NCBI GenBank assembly: GCA_000169995.1
Contig: AAZW01000001.1
Location: 62,001-126,000, forward strand
Direction of reading: 5' to 3'
DNA from: Vibrionales bacterium SWAT-3
GTDB lineage: Bacteria > Pseudomonadota > Gammaproteobacteria > Enterobacterales > Vibrionaceae
Length of the DNA stretch: 64,000 nt
Both the position numbers and the translations under genes were made by a program. The notes under the pieces were generated by a model. That model made no database searches. It was not told the origin of the DNA and was given only the letters and a program-made list of their open reading frames with translations. Below are positions 35,619-44,795 of the stretch, piece after piece; positions within the stretch are counted from its first letter, which is position 1, and each line of letters opens with the position of its first letter.

Positions 35619-36524
35619 CTACTTGCCGCGAACCTTCTCTATCGCACTCCAAACCGCGACAACAAGTAACCCTGCGACTACACCAATCAAGCCATTCAAC
35701 AAAGTAGGAACAACCGCAGTCGCGATCGTATGTCCGCTGAAGTCCATGATGATAGGCTCAATCAAGTGATGAATTGCAGGAACGTTATGAACCACAATAC
35801 CACCACCAACCAAGAACATGGCCGCCGTACCAACCACAGCAAGCATCTTCATTAGCTTTGGCGCAAAGGAAACAAGCCCATTACCAAGCTTTGCTTTTAC
35901 TGCGCTGCCGTTAGATGTACGTTGAAGATAGAAGCCTAAATCATCCAACTTAACGATCCCTGCCACCAAGCCATAGACGCCAATCGTCATCACTACAGCA
36001 ATCAAGCTCACGACAATAATCTGGGTCAAGATGCTGGTACCCGTCACGGTACCCAGAGCAATCACAATGATTTCTGCGGATAAGATGAAGTCAGTACGAA
36101 TTGCGCCTTTTACCTTTCTCTTCTCATAGTCCTCAATAGATTCACCGGTTTTATCTTCATCTCCCTTGTCGTGGTCTTGGTGGGCATGGGGGAAAAACTT
36201 TTCTAAGATCTTCTCTGCCCCTTCGAAACAAAGAAATAGGCCACCAATTAACAGCAATGGCATGATCAACCAAGGAATAAACGCACTAATCAATAACGCG
36301 GCAGGCACAAGAATCAACTTGTTCTTGAATGACCCTTTTGCAACCGCCCACACCACAGGGATTTCTCGTTCAGCAGACACACCCGATACCTGCTGTGCGT
36401 TAAGCGCTAAATCATCGCCCAATACACCGGCGGTTTTCTTCGCGGCAACCTTGGACATCAGCGCGACATCGTCTAGCACTGTGGCTATGTCGTCTAACAA
36501 TGTGAGTAAACTTGCTCCAGCCAT
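35619..36524 (-). CDS. DUF808 (YedI-like) inner-membrane protein
   Basis: A 301-residue membrane protein with about six hydrophobic segments. The DUF808 N terminus (SLLTLLDDIATVLDDVALMSKVAAKKTAGVLGDDLA) and a His/Asp-rich cytoplasmic loop (HAHQDHDKGDEDK, about 113-125) are visible. Family function is unknown; the loop could bind metal. It is monocistronic and convergent with pyrC. Confidence 0.88.
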   Translation of the reverse strand: MAGASLLTLLDDIATVLDDVALMSKVAAKKTAGVLGDDLALNAQQVSGVSAEREIPVVWAVAKGSFKNKLILVPAALLISAFIPWLIMPLLLIGGLFLCFEGAEKILEKFFPHAHQDHDKGDEDKTGESIEDYEKRKVKGAIRTDFILSAEIIVIALGTVTGTSILTQIIVVSLIAVVMTIGVYGLVAGIVKLDDLGFYLQRTSNGSAVKAKLGNGLVSFAPKLMKMLAVVGTAAMFLVGGGIVVHNVPAIHHLIEPIIMDFSGHTIATAVVPTLLNGLIGVVAGLLVVAVWSAIEKVRGK

Positions 36525-36698
36525 TTTATTGTCTCTTTTAAAGGATTGAACAACAGATAAAATGTAACACTATCAATTCACTCATCAAAGTTATGAGTCT
36601 GTAAAAAATAAAGTCACAAACTGTGTTTTCTATTGCCGTCTCAGCGAGACAGGACTAGTCTGTCTGCATCTTTCACGAACATAAAAGAAAAAGTATAG

Positions 36699-37603
36699 AT
36701 GAAAAGTGAATACAGCTACCCTATCGGTGAACCTGGAAAAAAATGGCAAGAAGCAGAACGTCAAGCATGGTTTGCTCAAAGAACCGTTAAGCGCGAATAC
36801 CAGCAAGAAGTCGTTCCTAAAATCCAAGCATTAGCAGACCGCTTTGACATCGAGCAATACGGCGCCCTGAGCTACGATGAGGCGCGTTTCCCTCTATTTG
36901 CAATCAAGAGCAAAAACTGGGATGCCTCAAAACCAACCGTTCTGGTAACGGACGGTGTTCACGGTTATGAGACAAGTGGTGTGCACGGTGCGATCAAATT
37001 CGCAGATACTCAAGCAGAGAAATACGCAGCGCATTTCAATGTAGTAGTTGCACCTTGTGTTAGCCCTTGGGGTTACGAAGTCATCAACCGCTGGAACCCA
37101 AATGCCATTGATCCTAACCGTTCTTTCTATGAAGGTACCCCTGCTGAAGAATCAGCAAACTTACGTGCATTAGTGGAGTCTCTTCCAGAGGTGCTAGTTC
37201 ACGTTGATCTACACGAAACGACAGATTCTGATGAAACTGAATTCCGCCCAGCACTTGCTGCTCGTGACGGCATTGAGTACATCGAAGGTATGATTCCAGA
37301 TGGTTTCTACACAGTCGGCGATACTGAAAACCCTCAGCCAGAATTCCAAGCAGCTGTCATTGCTTCAGTTGAAAAAGTAACGCACATTGCACCAGCAGAT
37401 GCAGACGGCAAGATCATTGGCTCAGAAGTGACACAGCACGGTGTGATTAACTACCCAATGAAAGAGCTAGGCCTATGTGGCGGCGTAACGAACTGTAAGT
37501 ACGGTACAGCGACAAAGTAACCGACGAAGAGTGTAACGACGCGCAAGTCGCAGCTGTCGTTGGTGCTTTAGATTACGTGATTCAACACGAGCTAAACGCG
37601 TAA
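36699..37603 (+). pseudogene. M14-family hydrolase with a -1 frameshift near the C terminus
   Basis: The open frame from 36699 to 37520 encodes 273 residues of an M14/AstE-type metallohydrolase: HGYETSG (zinc His and Glu), DPNRSF and VHVDLHETTDSDE. It stops at TAA 37518-37520, right after KYGTATK. Reading on in the -1 frame from 37517 gives a further 28 codons, VTDEECNDAQVAAVVG followed by ALDYVIQHELNA, ending at TAA 37601-37603. This looks like the lost C terminus. One missing base near the ACAAAG run restores a 301-residue protein. It may be a real mutation, a sequencing error or programmed slippage; the catalytic residues all precede it, so activity may survive. Confidence 0.8.
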
Positions 37604-37643
37604 ACGAATAATTTATCTCTAGAGAACTAGAATAAAGTTGATA

Positions 37644-37678
37644 AAAGCCACAAGTGACGAATCACTTGTGGTTTTTTT
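37644..37678 (+). terminator. terminator of the frameshifted M14 gene
   Basis: CCACAAGTG (37648-37656) pairs with CACTTGTGG (37663-37671), followed by seven T's. Its position after 37603, not 37520, supports the longer original gene. Confidence 0.88.
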
Positions 37679-37693
37679 ATTGATAGCGCACAT

Positions 37694-37730
37694 AAAAAAC
37701 TCCCTCGCACAGAGTACAAGGGAGTTTCAG
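37694..37730 (-). terminator. terminator of the BCCT transporter gene
   Basis: AAACTCCCT (37697-37705) pairs with AGGGAGTTT (37719-37727). On the minus strand it is followed by TTTATG, about 55 bp past the stop. Confidence 0.75.
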
Positions 37731-37780
37731 TAATACTTAAGGCGTCATTAGCGAGCAATTTATCTCACTAGAAAATCGCC

Positions 37781-39388
37781 CTATTTCGCGGTTTCGCTTA
37801 CGTTTGCTTGGCCTTTATCTACTTCTGTAAATAGACCTTTCAGCAGGCTCACACAGCCAATCAGAAGAATGACAGTGAACGGCAGCGCTGCAATAATCGT
37901 GATAGATTGCAGTGCTTGGATAGATTGAGTACCACCAATCCACAACATCACCATCGCAATCGCGCCTGAGATAACCGCCCATACTACTTTCTGTTTCACT
38001 GGCACTTCAAGCTTACCACCAGCCGTCATACCATCGATAACAATCGAACCTGAGTCTAGTGTCGTAACGAAGAACACAATGATCAGTGCCACTGCGATAA
38101 CCGACAGGATGCTACCAAACGAGTACGCATCTAACATATGGAACAAGCTTAGCGATACATCGGTGATGCCTTGATCAAGACCAAGTTGACCCACGTGGCT
38201 GATCACCTGCTCGATAGCCACACCACCAAACACAGACATCCAAGCCGAAGTTACTAGCGTCGGAATAATCAGTACGCAGAACAAGAACTCACGCACCGTA
38301 CGACCTTTAGAAATACGCGCTACAAACATACCGAAGAATGGTGCATACGCTACCCACCATGCCCAGTAGAACACAGTCCAACCGTGCAACCATGTGGTGT
38401 CTTCACGACCTGAACTCTGGCTCAATGCTACGATATTTTTCACATACCCTGTTGCTGCAGTCGCGACAGAATCAAGCACTGTAGTGAAGTTAAGCACAGC
38501 AATAAGACCTAAGAACACAAATGCAATAACCATGTTTAGGTTGCTTAGGAACTTAACACCACCGTCCATACCACGAAGTACAGAGATGATCGCCAGACCC
38601 ATGATCAAAACAATAATAGATTGCTGAAGTAGGATATTGTTTTCCAAGCCAAACACATGGCTAATACCACTTGCCGCTTGTGTACCACCTAAGCCTAACG
38701 AAGTCGCCAAACCAAACAGAGTAACCAGTACCGTTAGCACATCGATCACATCACCCGTTTTGCCCCACACTCGCTCACCCAAGATTGGGTAAAACACTGA
38801 GCGCATAGATAGTGGTAGACCTTTGTTATAAACAAAATACGCTAGGCAAAGTGCTGTCATGCCGTAGATAGCCCAAGCATGGAAACCCCAGTGGAATACC
38901 GTTGCACCCAGCGCTAACTCACGACCCGCTTCTGTAAAAGGTTCTGCATTAAGCGGAGTACCAAACCAGTTGGTAAAGAACGCGGTTGGCTCAGCAACAC
39001 CCCAGAAAATAAGTCCAATACCCATACCGGCTGCGAATAACATCGCTATCCAAGAGGCCATTGAATAGTCTGCTGTTGCGTCTTCGCCACCTAAACGAAC
39101 TTTACCTAGAGGTGAGCATGCCAAAATAACAGCAAAAATTAACATGATGTTAGCTCCCCACATAAACAGGAAGTCAAACTTTGATAGAACTGCACCCTTG
39201 ATGGAATCAATTGCCGCTTTGGCATCTGCAGGAGGCAGTGCAAGAAGGGTGATGATGAAGAGAAGAGATAAGCCGACTGAGGCTACGAAAACTGTGTTAT
39301 GGACATCCATGCCCCATTTACTGACGTTGTCTTGACCAACTTGATAGTCAGTAGAATCAATACTGTACTTTTTTGATTTAAAACTCAT
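37781..39388 (-). CDS. BCCT-family betaine/choline/carnitine transporter
   Basis: A 535-residue transporter with 12 expected membrane helices. Family marks are GMGIGLIFWGVAEP (glycine-rich first core helix), FYWAWWVAYAPFFGMFVARIS (tryptophan box) and TTLDSGSIVIDGM. It probably imports a quaternary ammonium compatible solute with Na+ or H+. It lacks the long C-terminal osmosensing extension of BetP. Vibrios have several such carriers; the substrate is not readable. A 455-bp gene-free upstream region should hold its promoter. Confidence 0.93.
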   Translation of the reverse strand: MSFKSKKYSIDSTDYQVGQDNVSKWGMDVHNTVFVASVGLSLLFIITLLALPPADAKAAIDSIKGAVLSKFDFLFMWGANIMLIFAVILACSPLGKVRLGGEDATADYSMASWIAMLFAAGMGIGLIFWGVAEPTAFFTNWFGTPLNAEPFTEAGRELALGATVFHWGFHAWAIYGMTALCLAYFVYNKGLPLSMRSVFYPILGERVWGKTGDVIDVLTVLVTLFGLATSLGLGGTQAASGISHVFGLENNILLQQSIIVLIMGLAIISVLRGMDGGVKFLSNLNMVIAFVFLGLIAVLNFTTVLDSVATAATGYVKNIVALSQSSGREDTTWLHGWTVFYWAWWVAYAPFFGMFVARISKGRTVREFLFCVLIIPTLVTSAWMSVFGGVAIEQVISHVGQLGLDQGITDVSLSLFHMLDAYSFGSILSVIAVALIIVFFVTTLDSGSIVIDGMTAGGKLEVPVKQKVVWAVISGAIAMVMLWIGGTQSIQALQSITIIAALPFTVILLIGCVSLLKGLFTEVDKGQANVSETAK

Positions 39389-39843
39389 AAATTATGATGT
39401 TCGCATATCCGATTCAACGAATATAAGGACGCTCTCCATATCCAACTACTACTTGATTGGCTCGCCGCACCGCCTAAATAAAAGGCAATAAAAATCACAA
39501 TAGTTAGTGATAAATGGACTTACTTGCTCAATCCCAAGGCGCGTATTATAGCACAGCTCAAAGCATTTTGACTGATATTTCGCTCAATAGTCGCCCAAAC
39601 CACCGTTGATAATGATAGTTAACCTAATAAAAAAAGAATAAAATAAAAGAACAAAATTAATTAAATACAACAACTTAAATAAAAACCACACACTGTAACG
39701 TCACATCCAAAGTTTCTGAATATAATTTTGATAATCGCCCAATTTACTTATAGCTCTAATAAAAAAACCCGCTATAGGGGCGGGCAAATTACCAAAGGTA
39801 AAAGAGAAATGGATGTTAGCGCCGCGCACGGCAGCGCTCGATA
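39389..39843. other. gene-free AT-rich stretch upstream of the BCCT gene
   Basis: This contains the BCCT promoter region and, at 39761-39785, the terminator of the next minus-strand gene. A TATTATAG element lies near 39542-39550. No ORF, tRNA or repeat was recognised. Confidence 0.5.
39761..39785 (-). terminator. terminator of the gene at 39844
   Basis: CCCGC (39768-39772) pairs with GCGGG-type sequence at 39780-39784. On the minus strand it is followed by seven T's. Confidence 0.75.
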
Positions 39844-40416
39844 TTAGAGTGCGAAACAAAAACCAAGATTGTAATCATCGCCACTTTTCGCAGTGAACTC
39901 TTTATCTTCACTTGATGCATTTGGTCGGCCGCTTTCATCGCCCTTCACTAGGCTAACCCAGTGTCGGATTCCAGAAGAAATACTTGCGTCTGTTTGACCA
40001 AACGTGGTGCATGTCTCTAGTTGGATGTCTTCGATGTCTACAAGCTCAAGATTCCCTGTACCTTTTCGAGCGCCAATCGTTACTTCCACATGTGTACCAC
40101 TTTCATCGCGAAACAGGATTGATGAGGGCTTAGATTTATCACCTGTGTATGCCACGAAATGCTTCGCACGTTTCAGGCCTGTGTGTTCACCATTTTTGAA
40201 GTAAACCTGAACATGTCGGTAGTCAATCTCATAGCTCACAACATCTTCATGAGAGCCCGACTCAAGAGGAAATAGAGTATCTAGCAACTGTTTCGCCATC
40301 TTCTGCTTTTCGAGTTGCTTGTCTGCTTTCACCATTTCGACGGCAAAGACAGCTTCAGCAATAAAAGTTGAATGGTTTCTGTGAAGTTCTGTTTTGTCTA
40401 GTGTCAGCATATTCAT
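39844..40416 (-). CDS. unknown cytoplasmic protein
   Basis: A 190-residue soluble protein with no signal peptide or membrane helix. The middle is beta-rich (YRHVQVYFKNGEHTG, then SSILFRDESGTHVEVTIG) and ends DDYNLGFCFAL. I do not recognise the family. The start at 40416 is supported by GAGGGA 7 nt upstream. It has its own terminator and is separated by 247 bp from the TRAP operon upstream on the same strand, so membership of that operon is doubtful. Confidence 0.7.
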   Translation of the reverse strand: MNMLTLDKTELHRNHSTFIAEAVFAVEMVKADKQLEKQKMAKQLLDTLFPLESGSHEDVVSYEIDYRHVQVYFKNGEHTGLKRAKHFVAYTGDKSKPSSILFRDESGTHVEVTIGARKGTGNLELVDIEDIQLETCTTFGQTDASISSGIRHWVSLVKGDESGRPNASSEDKEFTAKSGDDYNLGFCFAL

Positions 40417-40663
40417 AGTCTATCCCTCGTACGGCTTTAAATTTCATTCGGGTCAAACATCCTAATTGACCCTTTTCAGATTTGTTATTTACTGCTTGGT
40501 TTCCATGTTTTTCATACTACTGTTATTTTTGAAACAATTTCACAACAAAAATTACACACTGTGAATTTTACTAAATTGCTTTTTTACACACTCCTATTTT
40601 TAGGGGTAAAATGAGCATTAAGTCATTAATTTAAATAGACTTACACTCACCGCACTCTCATTT

Positions 40664-41584
40664 TTACGTCTTGTTTGATTTTGTGTAATATCCAACCCCT
40701 ACCAGCTTGTTATCGATAACTCGATAGTAGGTATGCTTGGTTTCGACCTTACTCGACAATGGATTTAACCAGCGATAGGTATAAACACCACGGCCATTTT
40801 CTCGCGCAAGATTCAACATATCAGTGAGGATCGGCTTATCATCTGGGCTCAAGATTTCGTTGTGTGATCGCCCAACCAACTCCGGTGACACGCCATGAGC
40901 TAGTAGCTTTCCAGAACTCATGTCCATCACAAACACATACAAATCTCCTTCCACAAAGCTGCCTTCAGCGTCATTGAATTCAGCCAGGCTCTGTAGTTCA
41001 GACTCCACTATCGCAGTCATCGCTCTCGCCAATAAATTCTTTGCCTCGGCCGCACTCGAACGTTCAGGGTAATAACCGACAGCGACAATCACATCGCCTA
41101 CTCGCTCAAAGAACGTAGTTTTCGGTTCACCCATACGATCAGTCGGATTCGTCCAGTGATATTCCACCTCGCCAAAACCGTTGTGGACCGCTTTTGTGAT
41201 CATTTCTCGGAAAAATGGATTGCCGTAAACATCTTGTGTGTCCAATACACTGTCGCCCACCAGCACCATGGAAGAGCCACCACTAGCAAGAAATTGACCA
41301 TCAATTCCGAGTGCAAACACGTATAGCTCACCGTCTATGTACTCAGGGTCACTCATGAAATCTTTGACGCTTTCATCCCCCTCGGTTTGAACGTGGATTA
41401 CCGCTTTCGCCAGCAGAGTCTTGGCTCTTCTCTCTGCCTCGCTCACCACGTGGGGCTCAGAAATATCAAGCACATTAACAGGCTTAGCTTGTTTCTCTGT
41501 TTCAGAATGTTCGGCACGTAAACTAATGCCACTCACGACAGCAAACACAGCACAGCCAATGAGGATGATTCTGGATAAATTCAT
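40664..41584 (-). CDS. periplasmic tandem single-Cache protein in the TRAP operon
   Basis: A 306-residue exported protein. A signal-anchor (about 3-22) is followed by two related sCache_2-type domains (about 45-165 and 170-300). The duplication is visible: both carry AK-LLA-A at the start, a GELYVF/GDLYVF strand, a Y-W-NP turn (YHWTNPTDR and YRWLNPLSS) and an ending GVGYY/AVGYY. No output domain follows, so it is a free sensor or ligand-binding protein. It starts 12 bp after the TRAP large permease; AGGAGAG lies 6 nt before the ATG at 41584. A role in detecting the transported substrate for a partner kinase or receptor is inferred. Confidence 0.82.
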   Translation of the reverse strand: MNLSRIILIGCAVFAVVSGISLRAEHSETEKQAKPVNVLDISEPHVVSEAERRAKTLLAKAVIHVQTEGDESVKDFMSDPEYIDGELYVFALGIDGQFLASGGSSMVLVGDSVLDTQDVYGNPFFREMITKAVHNGFGEVEYHWTNPTDRMGEPKTTFFERVGDVIVAVGYYPERSSAAEAKNLLARAMTAIVESELQSLAEFNDAEGSFVEGDLYVFVMDMSSGKLLAHGVSPELVGRSHNEILSPDDKPILTDMLNLARENGRGVYTYRWLNPLSSKVETKHTYYRVIDNKLVGVGYYTKSNKT

Positions 41585-41595
41585 GGTTATCTCTC

Positions 41596-42936
41596 CTAAT
41601 AGCCCACTAAGGACGGAAGCCAAAGCGTAATTTGTGGGAAGAAAGCGATAACGAAAACGCCCACAACAGAAGCAAGAACAAAGGGATGGATCTTCGCGGT
41701 GATTTGCTCAACCGTGGAACCCCCTATTCCCGAGGCAACAAAGATGTTTTCGCCAAGTGGCGGCGTAGCAAAGCCTATCGATAAGGTACATACGACCACA
41801 ATACCCACGTGGGTAGGATCCGCGCCTAACATGTACATGATTGGTAATAGAACCGGCACGATGATCATAATCGCTGCTAAGGTTTCCATGAACATACCGA
41901 TGAACAACAGCAAAGTAATCGTAAGCGCCCACACCATGTACATGTTGTCAGTAAAACTGAGCAAAGATTCAGCCACCACCACTGGAATTTTTTGTTCAAT
42001 CAGTAAACGACCAAACACGGTAGCAGCAAACAGGATCAGCAATACACGTCCGGTGATCCACGTCGTGGTTGATAGAGATTTCATCACGCTTTTGAATGAC
42101 AACTCGCGGTGAATAAATACACCCACAAACAGCGAATAAAAAATTGCCACAACCGCTGATTCTGTTGGTGTGAACATACCGCTGTAGATACCACCTAGAA
42201 TCAAGAATGGCGCCAGTATCGACCATAAACCTCGACGCAAGTAATGCCTTACATCACCAAATGACCAACTTTCAGTGAGCCCTTTATAGCCTTCACGCTT
42301 GGCTATGAAATAGTTGGTCAGTACCAATGTCGATGCCATGATGAAACCAGGCACAACGCCTGCGACAAACAGTTTTGGAATCGATAAAGAAGCGAATTGA
42401 CCATGTTGAGCAATAGCTTCTGGTGGCGCCATTAAGCCCATCGCAGAAATACCAAAGATAACCAAAGGAATGGATGGTGGAATAATAATCCCCAAGCCTC
42501 CGGATGCAGCCGTAACGGCCGATGCGTAGCTCTTATCGTAGTCACGCTTAACCATCGCAGGCACCATTAGCATACCTACCGCGGCGGTTGTCGCTGGGCC
42601 AGAGCCAGAGATAGCACCGAAGAAAAGACAGGCCATTACCGTTGCCGCACCAAGTCCACCTGTTACGGGCCCAGCTAAGCTTTCGGCAATATCAACCAAA
42701 CGTTTGGAGATCCCAGCCGCCTCCATTAATGCGCCCGCAAGCACAAAAGCAGGCAGAGCCATGAGCGGGAAGTTACCTACCGAAGTAAATGCGATTTGTA
42801 CCAGTGCGATAGGATTTTTGTCGAGCAACATATAGGCCGCCATCGAAGCGCCGGCCAGTGATACTGTGATTGGTGCACCTAGAATTAACAGGGTTAAGAA
42901 GCCACCAAATAAAATTAGAGTTAAATAGGATTCCAT
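41596..42936 (-). CDS. TRAP transporter large permease (DctM type)
   Basis: A 446-residue protein with about 12 membrane segments and the DctM landmarks SVGNFPLMALPAFVLAGALM, ACLFFGAISGSGPATTAAVG and ASGGLGIIIPPSIPLVIFG. It catalyses Na+-driven uptake of the substrate delivered by the DctP protein. It is third in the DctP-DctQ-DctM order, 34 bp after DctQ, and directly followed by the tandem Cache gene. Context with tauXY suggests taurine as substrate, corresponding to TauM of Rhodobacter/Paracoccus. Confidence 0.92.
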   Translation of the reverse strand: MESYLTLILFGGFLTLLILGAPITVSLAGASMAAYMLLDKNPIALVQIAFTSVGNFPLMALPAFVLAGALMEAAGISKRLVDIAESLAGPVTGGLGAATVMACLFFGAISGSGPATTAAVGMLMVPAMVKRDYDKSYASAVTAASGGLGIIIPPSIPLVIFGISAMGLMAPPEAIAQHGQFASLSIPKLFVAGVVPGFIMASTLVLTNYFIAKREGYKGLTESWSFGDVRHYLRRGLWSILAPFLILGGIYSGMFTPTESAVVAIFYSLFVGVFIHRELSFKSVMKSLSTTTWITGRVLLILFAATVFGRLLIEQKIPVVVAESLLSFTDNMYMVWALTITLLLFIGMFMETLAAIMIIVPVLLPIMYMLGADPTHVGIVVVCTLSIGFATPPLGENIFVASGIGGSTVEQITAKIHPFVLASVVGVFVIAFFPQITLWLPSLVGY

Positions 42937-42970
42937 TATTACATCTCTCTATTACGACTATTCTCTGCGA

Positions 42971-43513
42971 CTACTGCATAGACTTTTGTGCAGTCATTTT
43001 TCGCAGTTCTTTCACTTCTGGATCTTCATTGGTTGCACCTTTGAATAGGCGCTCATAGTTGTTCCAGATAATTCGAATCATCATCAGGGAAAACGCGATA
43101 GGTAAAATCATGTAGAAGTACTTCATCGGGATACCTGTGGTCTGAGACTTCCAAAACAGGTTCATTTTGTTGAACACGAAGTCATAACTGAGATAGACAA
43201 AGTAACCGTTGAAGCAGAGCCATAAGAAATCAGCGATGGTTTCACTGACGGTTTGCACGATTGGCGGAAAGAATTTGAAGTGAAAACTCACTCGGTTGTG
43301 TGCCGACATCTTGGCCGCCACAACAGCCCCTAGATAAGCGAACCAAACGAACATGTAAGTAGCGACCTCATCCCCCCACGGGATAGAGTAATCGAATAGC
43401 TGACGCGTCAGGATTTGTGTAAACAGCAATAGGACAAAGCTTGCAAGCAACAAACAACATGTATATTCCTCAATGTTGTTCAGGTGTTTTTTTATTGTTT
43501 TAGCGACTGACAT
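42971..43513 (-). CDS. TRAP transporter small permease (DctQ type)
   Basis: A 180-residue protein with four hydrophobic segments. The family features RQLFDYSIPWGDEVATYMFVW and KMSAHNRVSF are visible in the first half. It scaffolds the large permease in the inner membrane. I chose the ATG at 43513, with GGAGG 5 nt upstream. It lies 163 bp after the binding-protein gene, as is common in TRAP operons where the binding protein is made in excess. Confidence 0.92.
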   Translation of the reverse strand: MSVAKTIKKHLNNIEEYTCCLLLASFVLLLFTQILTRQLFDYSIPWGDEVATYMFVWFAYLGAVVAAKMSAHNRVSFHFKFFPPIVQTVSETIADFLWLCFNGYFVYLSYDFVFNKMNLFWKSQTTGIPMKYFYMILPIAFSLMMIRIIWNNYERLFKGATNEDPEVKELRKMTAQKSMQ

Positions 43514-43676
43514 ATAACCTCCAATGTTGATTTTCACATGACAACCAGTCGCTCACGGTCCTAAAAGATCAGGTACAGAACAGCTCAACGAGTACAGCCA
43601 TGTAAATGCCCTATCTCACTGTTCTATCGCTAGGTGATTAAGTCGCGGAGAACAGCAGATAGGGCGAATCTAATCG

Positions 43677-44678
43677 TTACTTTCTACCTAGTAACTCAAG
43701 AACGTCGTCTAGCTTGTCTTTGCCTCCAATGCTTGAGTAGAACTTAGGCCAAACTGATTTAGTCACCTTGCTGATCCACTCTTGCTCATTATCTGCTGGG
43801 TCGGTGAATACCATACCCTTCGCTTGTAGATCTTCACGAATTTGGTTTTCCGTGTTTTCTAGATAAGCGAAGCTGTGCTCTGTCGCTTCCTGACCTGCTT
43901 CAAGAATGATCTTCTGCATTTCAGGTGTTTGCTGTTGGAAGACCGTTTCACTCACGATGAGAGGTTCTAGAGAGAAAATGTAGCGAATGTTGGTCACGTA
44001 CTTTTGTACTTCGTTGAACTTCATCGCATGCACTGTGATGTAAGGGTTATCTTGACCATCTACCACGCCCTGTTGCAGGCCGGTAAAGGTTTCAGACCAT
44101 GCCATTGGCGTTGGGTTTACGCCCCATGCTTGGTAAGAAGCGATCATGATTTCGTTACGAGGAACACGAATCACGAGCCCTTTAAGATCTTCTGGGGAAG
44201 CGACAGGCTTTTTCGAGTTAGTCAAAACCCTAAAGCCAGAATACGCCCAACCGACAATACGAACACCAGCATCACGAATCGTGTTATCGACTAAGTCTTG
44301 GCCTACTTGACCTTGAGTCAGTAGCACTGCTTCTTCTGCGCTCTGAATAACGTAAGGCATAGTCAGTAGACCAACCGTCGGAGAAAAAGGGGTGACGTTG
44401 TTGATCGCCAGTACAGAGAAATCAAGAAGACCGATTGCCGCATCGTTGACTGTGTCTTGCTCGTTGCCTAACTGACCATTCGGGAACAGATCGATTTTTA
44501 CTTTACCGTCTGTTTTTTGCTCCATGAGTTCAGAGAATGAGGTCGCTAATTCCCACTGCGTACCACCAGCAGCATCGCCGATAGCCATTTTAAAATTCGC
44601 TGCTGCCGCGGTATGAGATAACACCGCTGTTGCTACAATAGTGACACCAGCAATAATTTTATTTTTAATCAATTTCAT
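43677..44678 (-). CDS. TRAP transporter substrate-binding protein (DctP type)
   Basis: A 333-residue exported protein with a signal peptide (AVLSHTAAAANF, cleavage about residue 26). DctP-fold landmarks include FPNGQLGNEQDTVND, GFRVLTNSKKPVASPEDLKGLVIRVP (with the conserved Arg that grips the substrate's acid group), ETFTGLQQGVVDGQDNP and LEAGQEA. It captures an acidic solute in the periplasm. Placement directly after tauXY argues for taurine or a related sulfonate. The start at 44678 has GGAAAGG 8 nt upstream; the longer frame is not supported. Confidence 0.92.
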   Translation of the reverse strand: MKLIKNKIIAGVTIVATAVLSHTAAAANFKMAIGDAAGGTQWELATSFSELMEQKTDGKVKIDLFPNGQLGNEQDTVNDAAIGLLDFSVLAINNVTPFSPTVGLLTMPYVIQSAEEAVLLTQGQVGQDLVDNTIRDAGVRIVGWAYSGFRVLTNSKKPVASPEDLKGLVIRVPRNEIMIASYQAWGVNPTPMAWSETFTGLQQGVVDGQDNPYITVHAMKFNEVQKYVTNIRYIFSLEPLIVSETVFQQQTPEMQKIILEAGQEATEHSFAYLENTENQIREDLQAKGMVFTDPADNEQEWISKVTKSVWPKFYSSIGGKDKLDDVLELLGRK

Positions 44679-44795
44679 AGTCTTAACCTTTCCTATCATA
44701 CAGACTTCCTGCCTGTACTTTGCTCACAAGGTGACCTGGTACAACTTTCCTGGTCGTAGTTCTATTTCCCTATTTTGGAAACAATGTTCGGGTAG

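Noticed and set aside
39844..40416. Membership of the unknown 190-residue gene in the taurine operon
   Set aside because: A 247-bp gap, its own ribosome site and a separate terminator make it a separate unit on present evidence.
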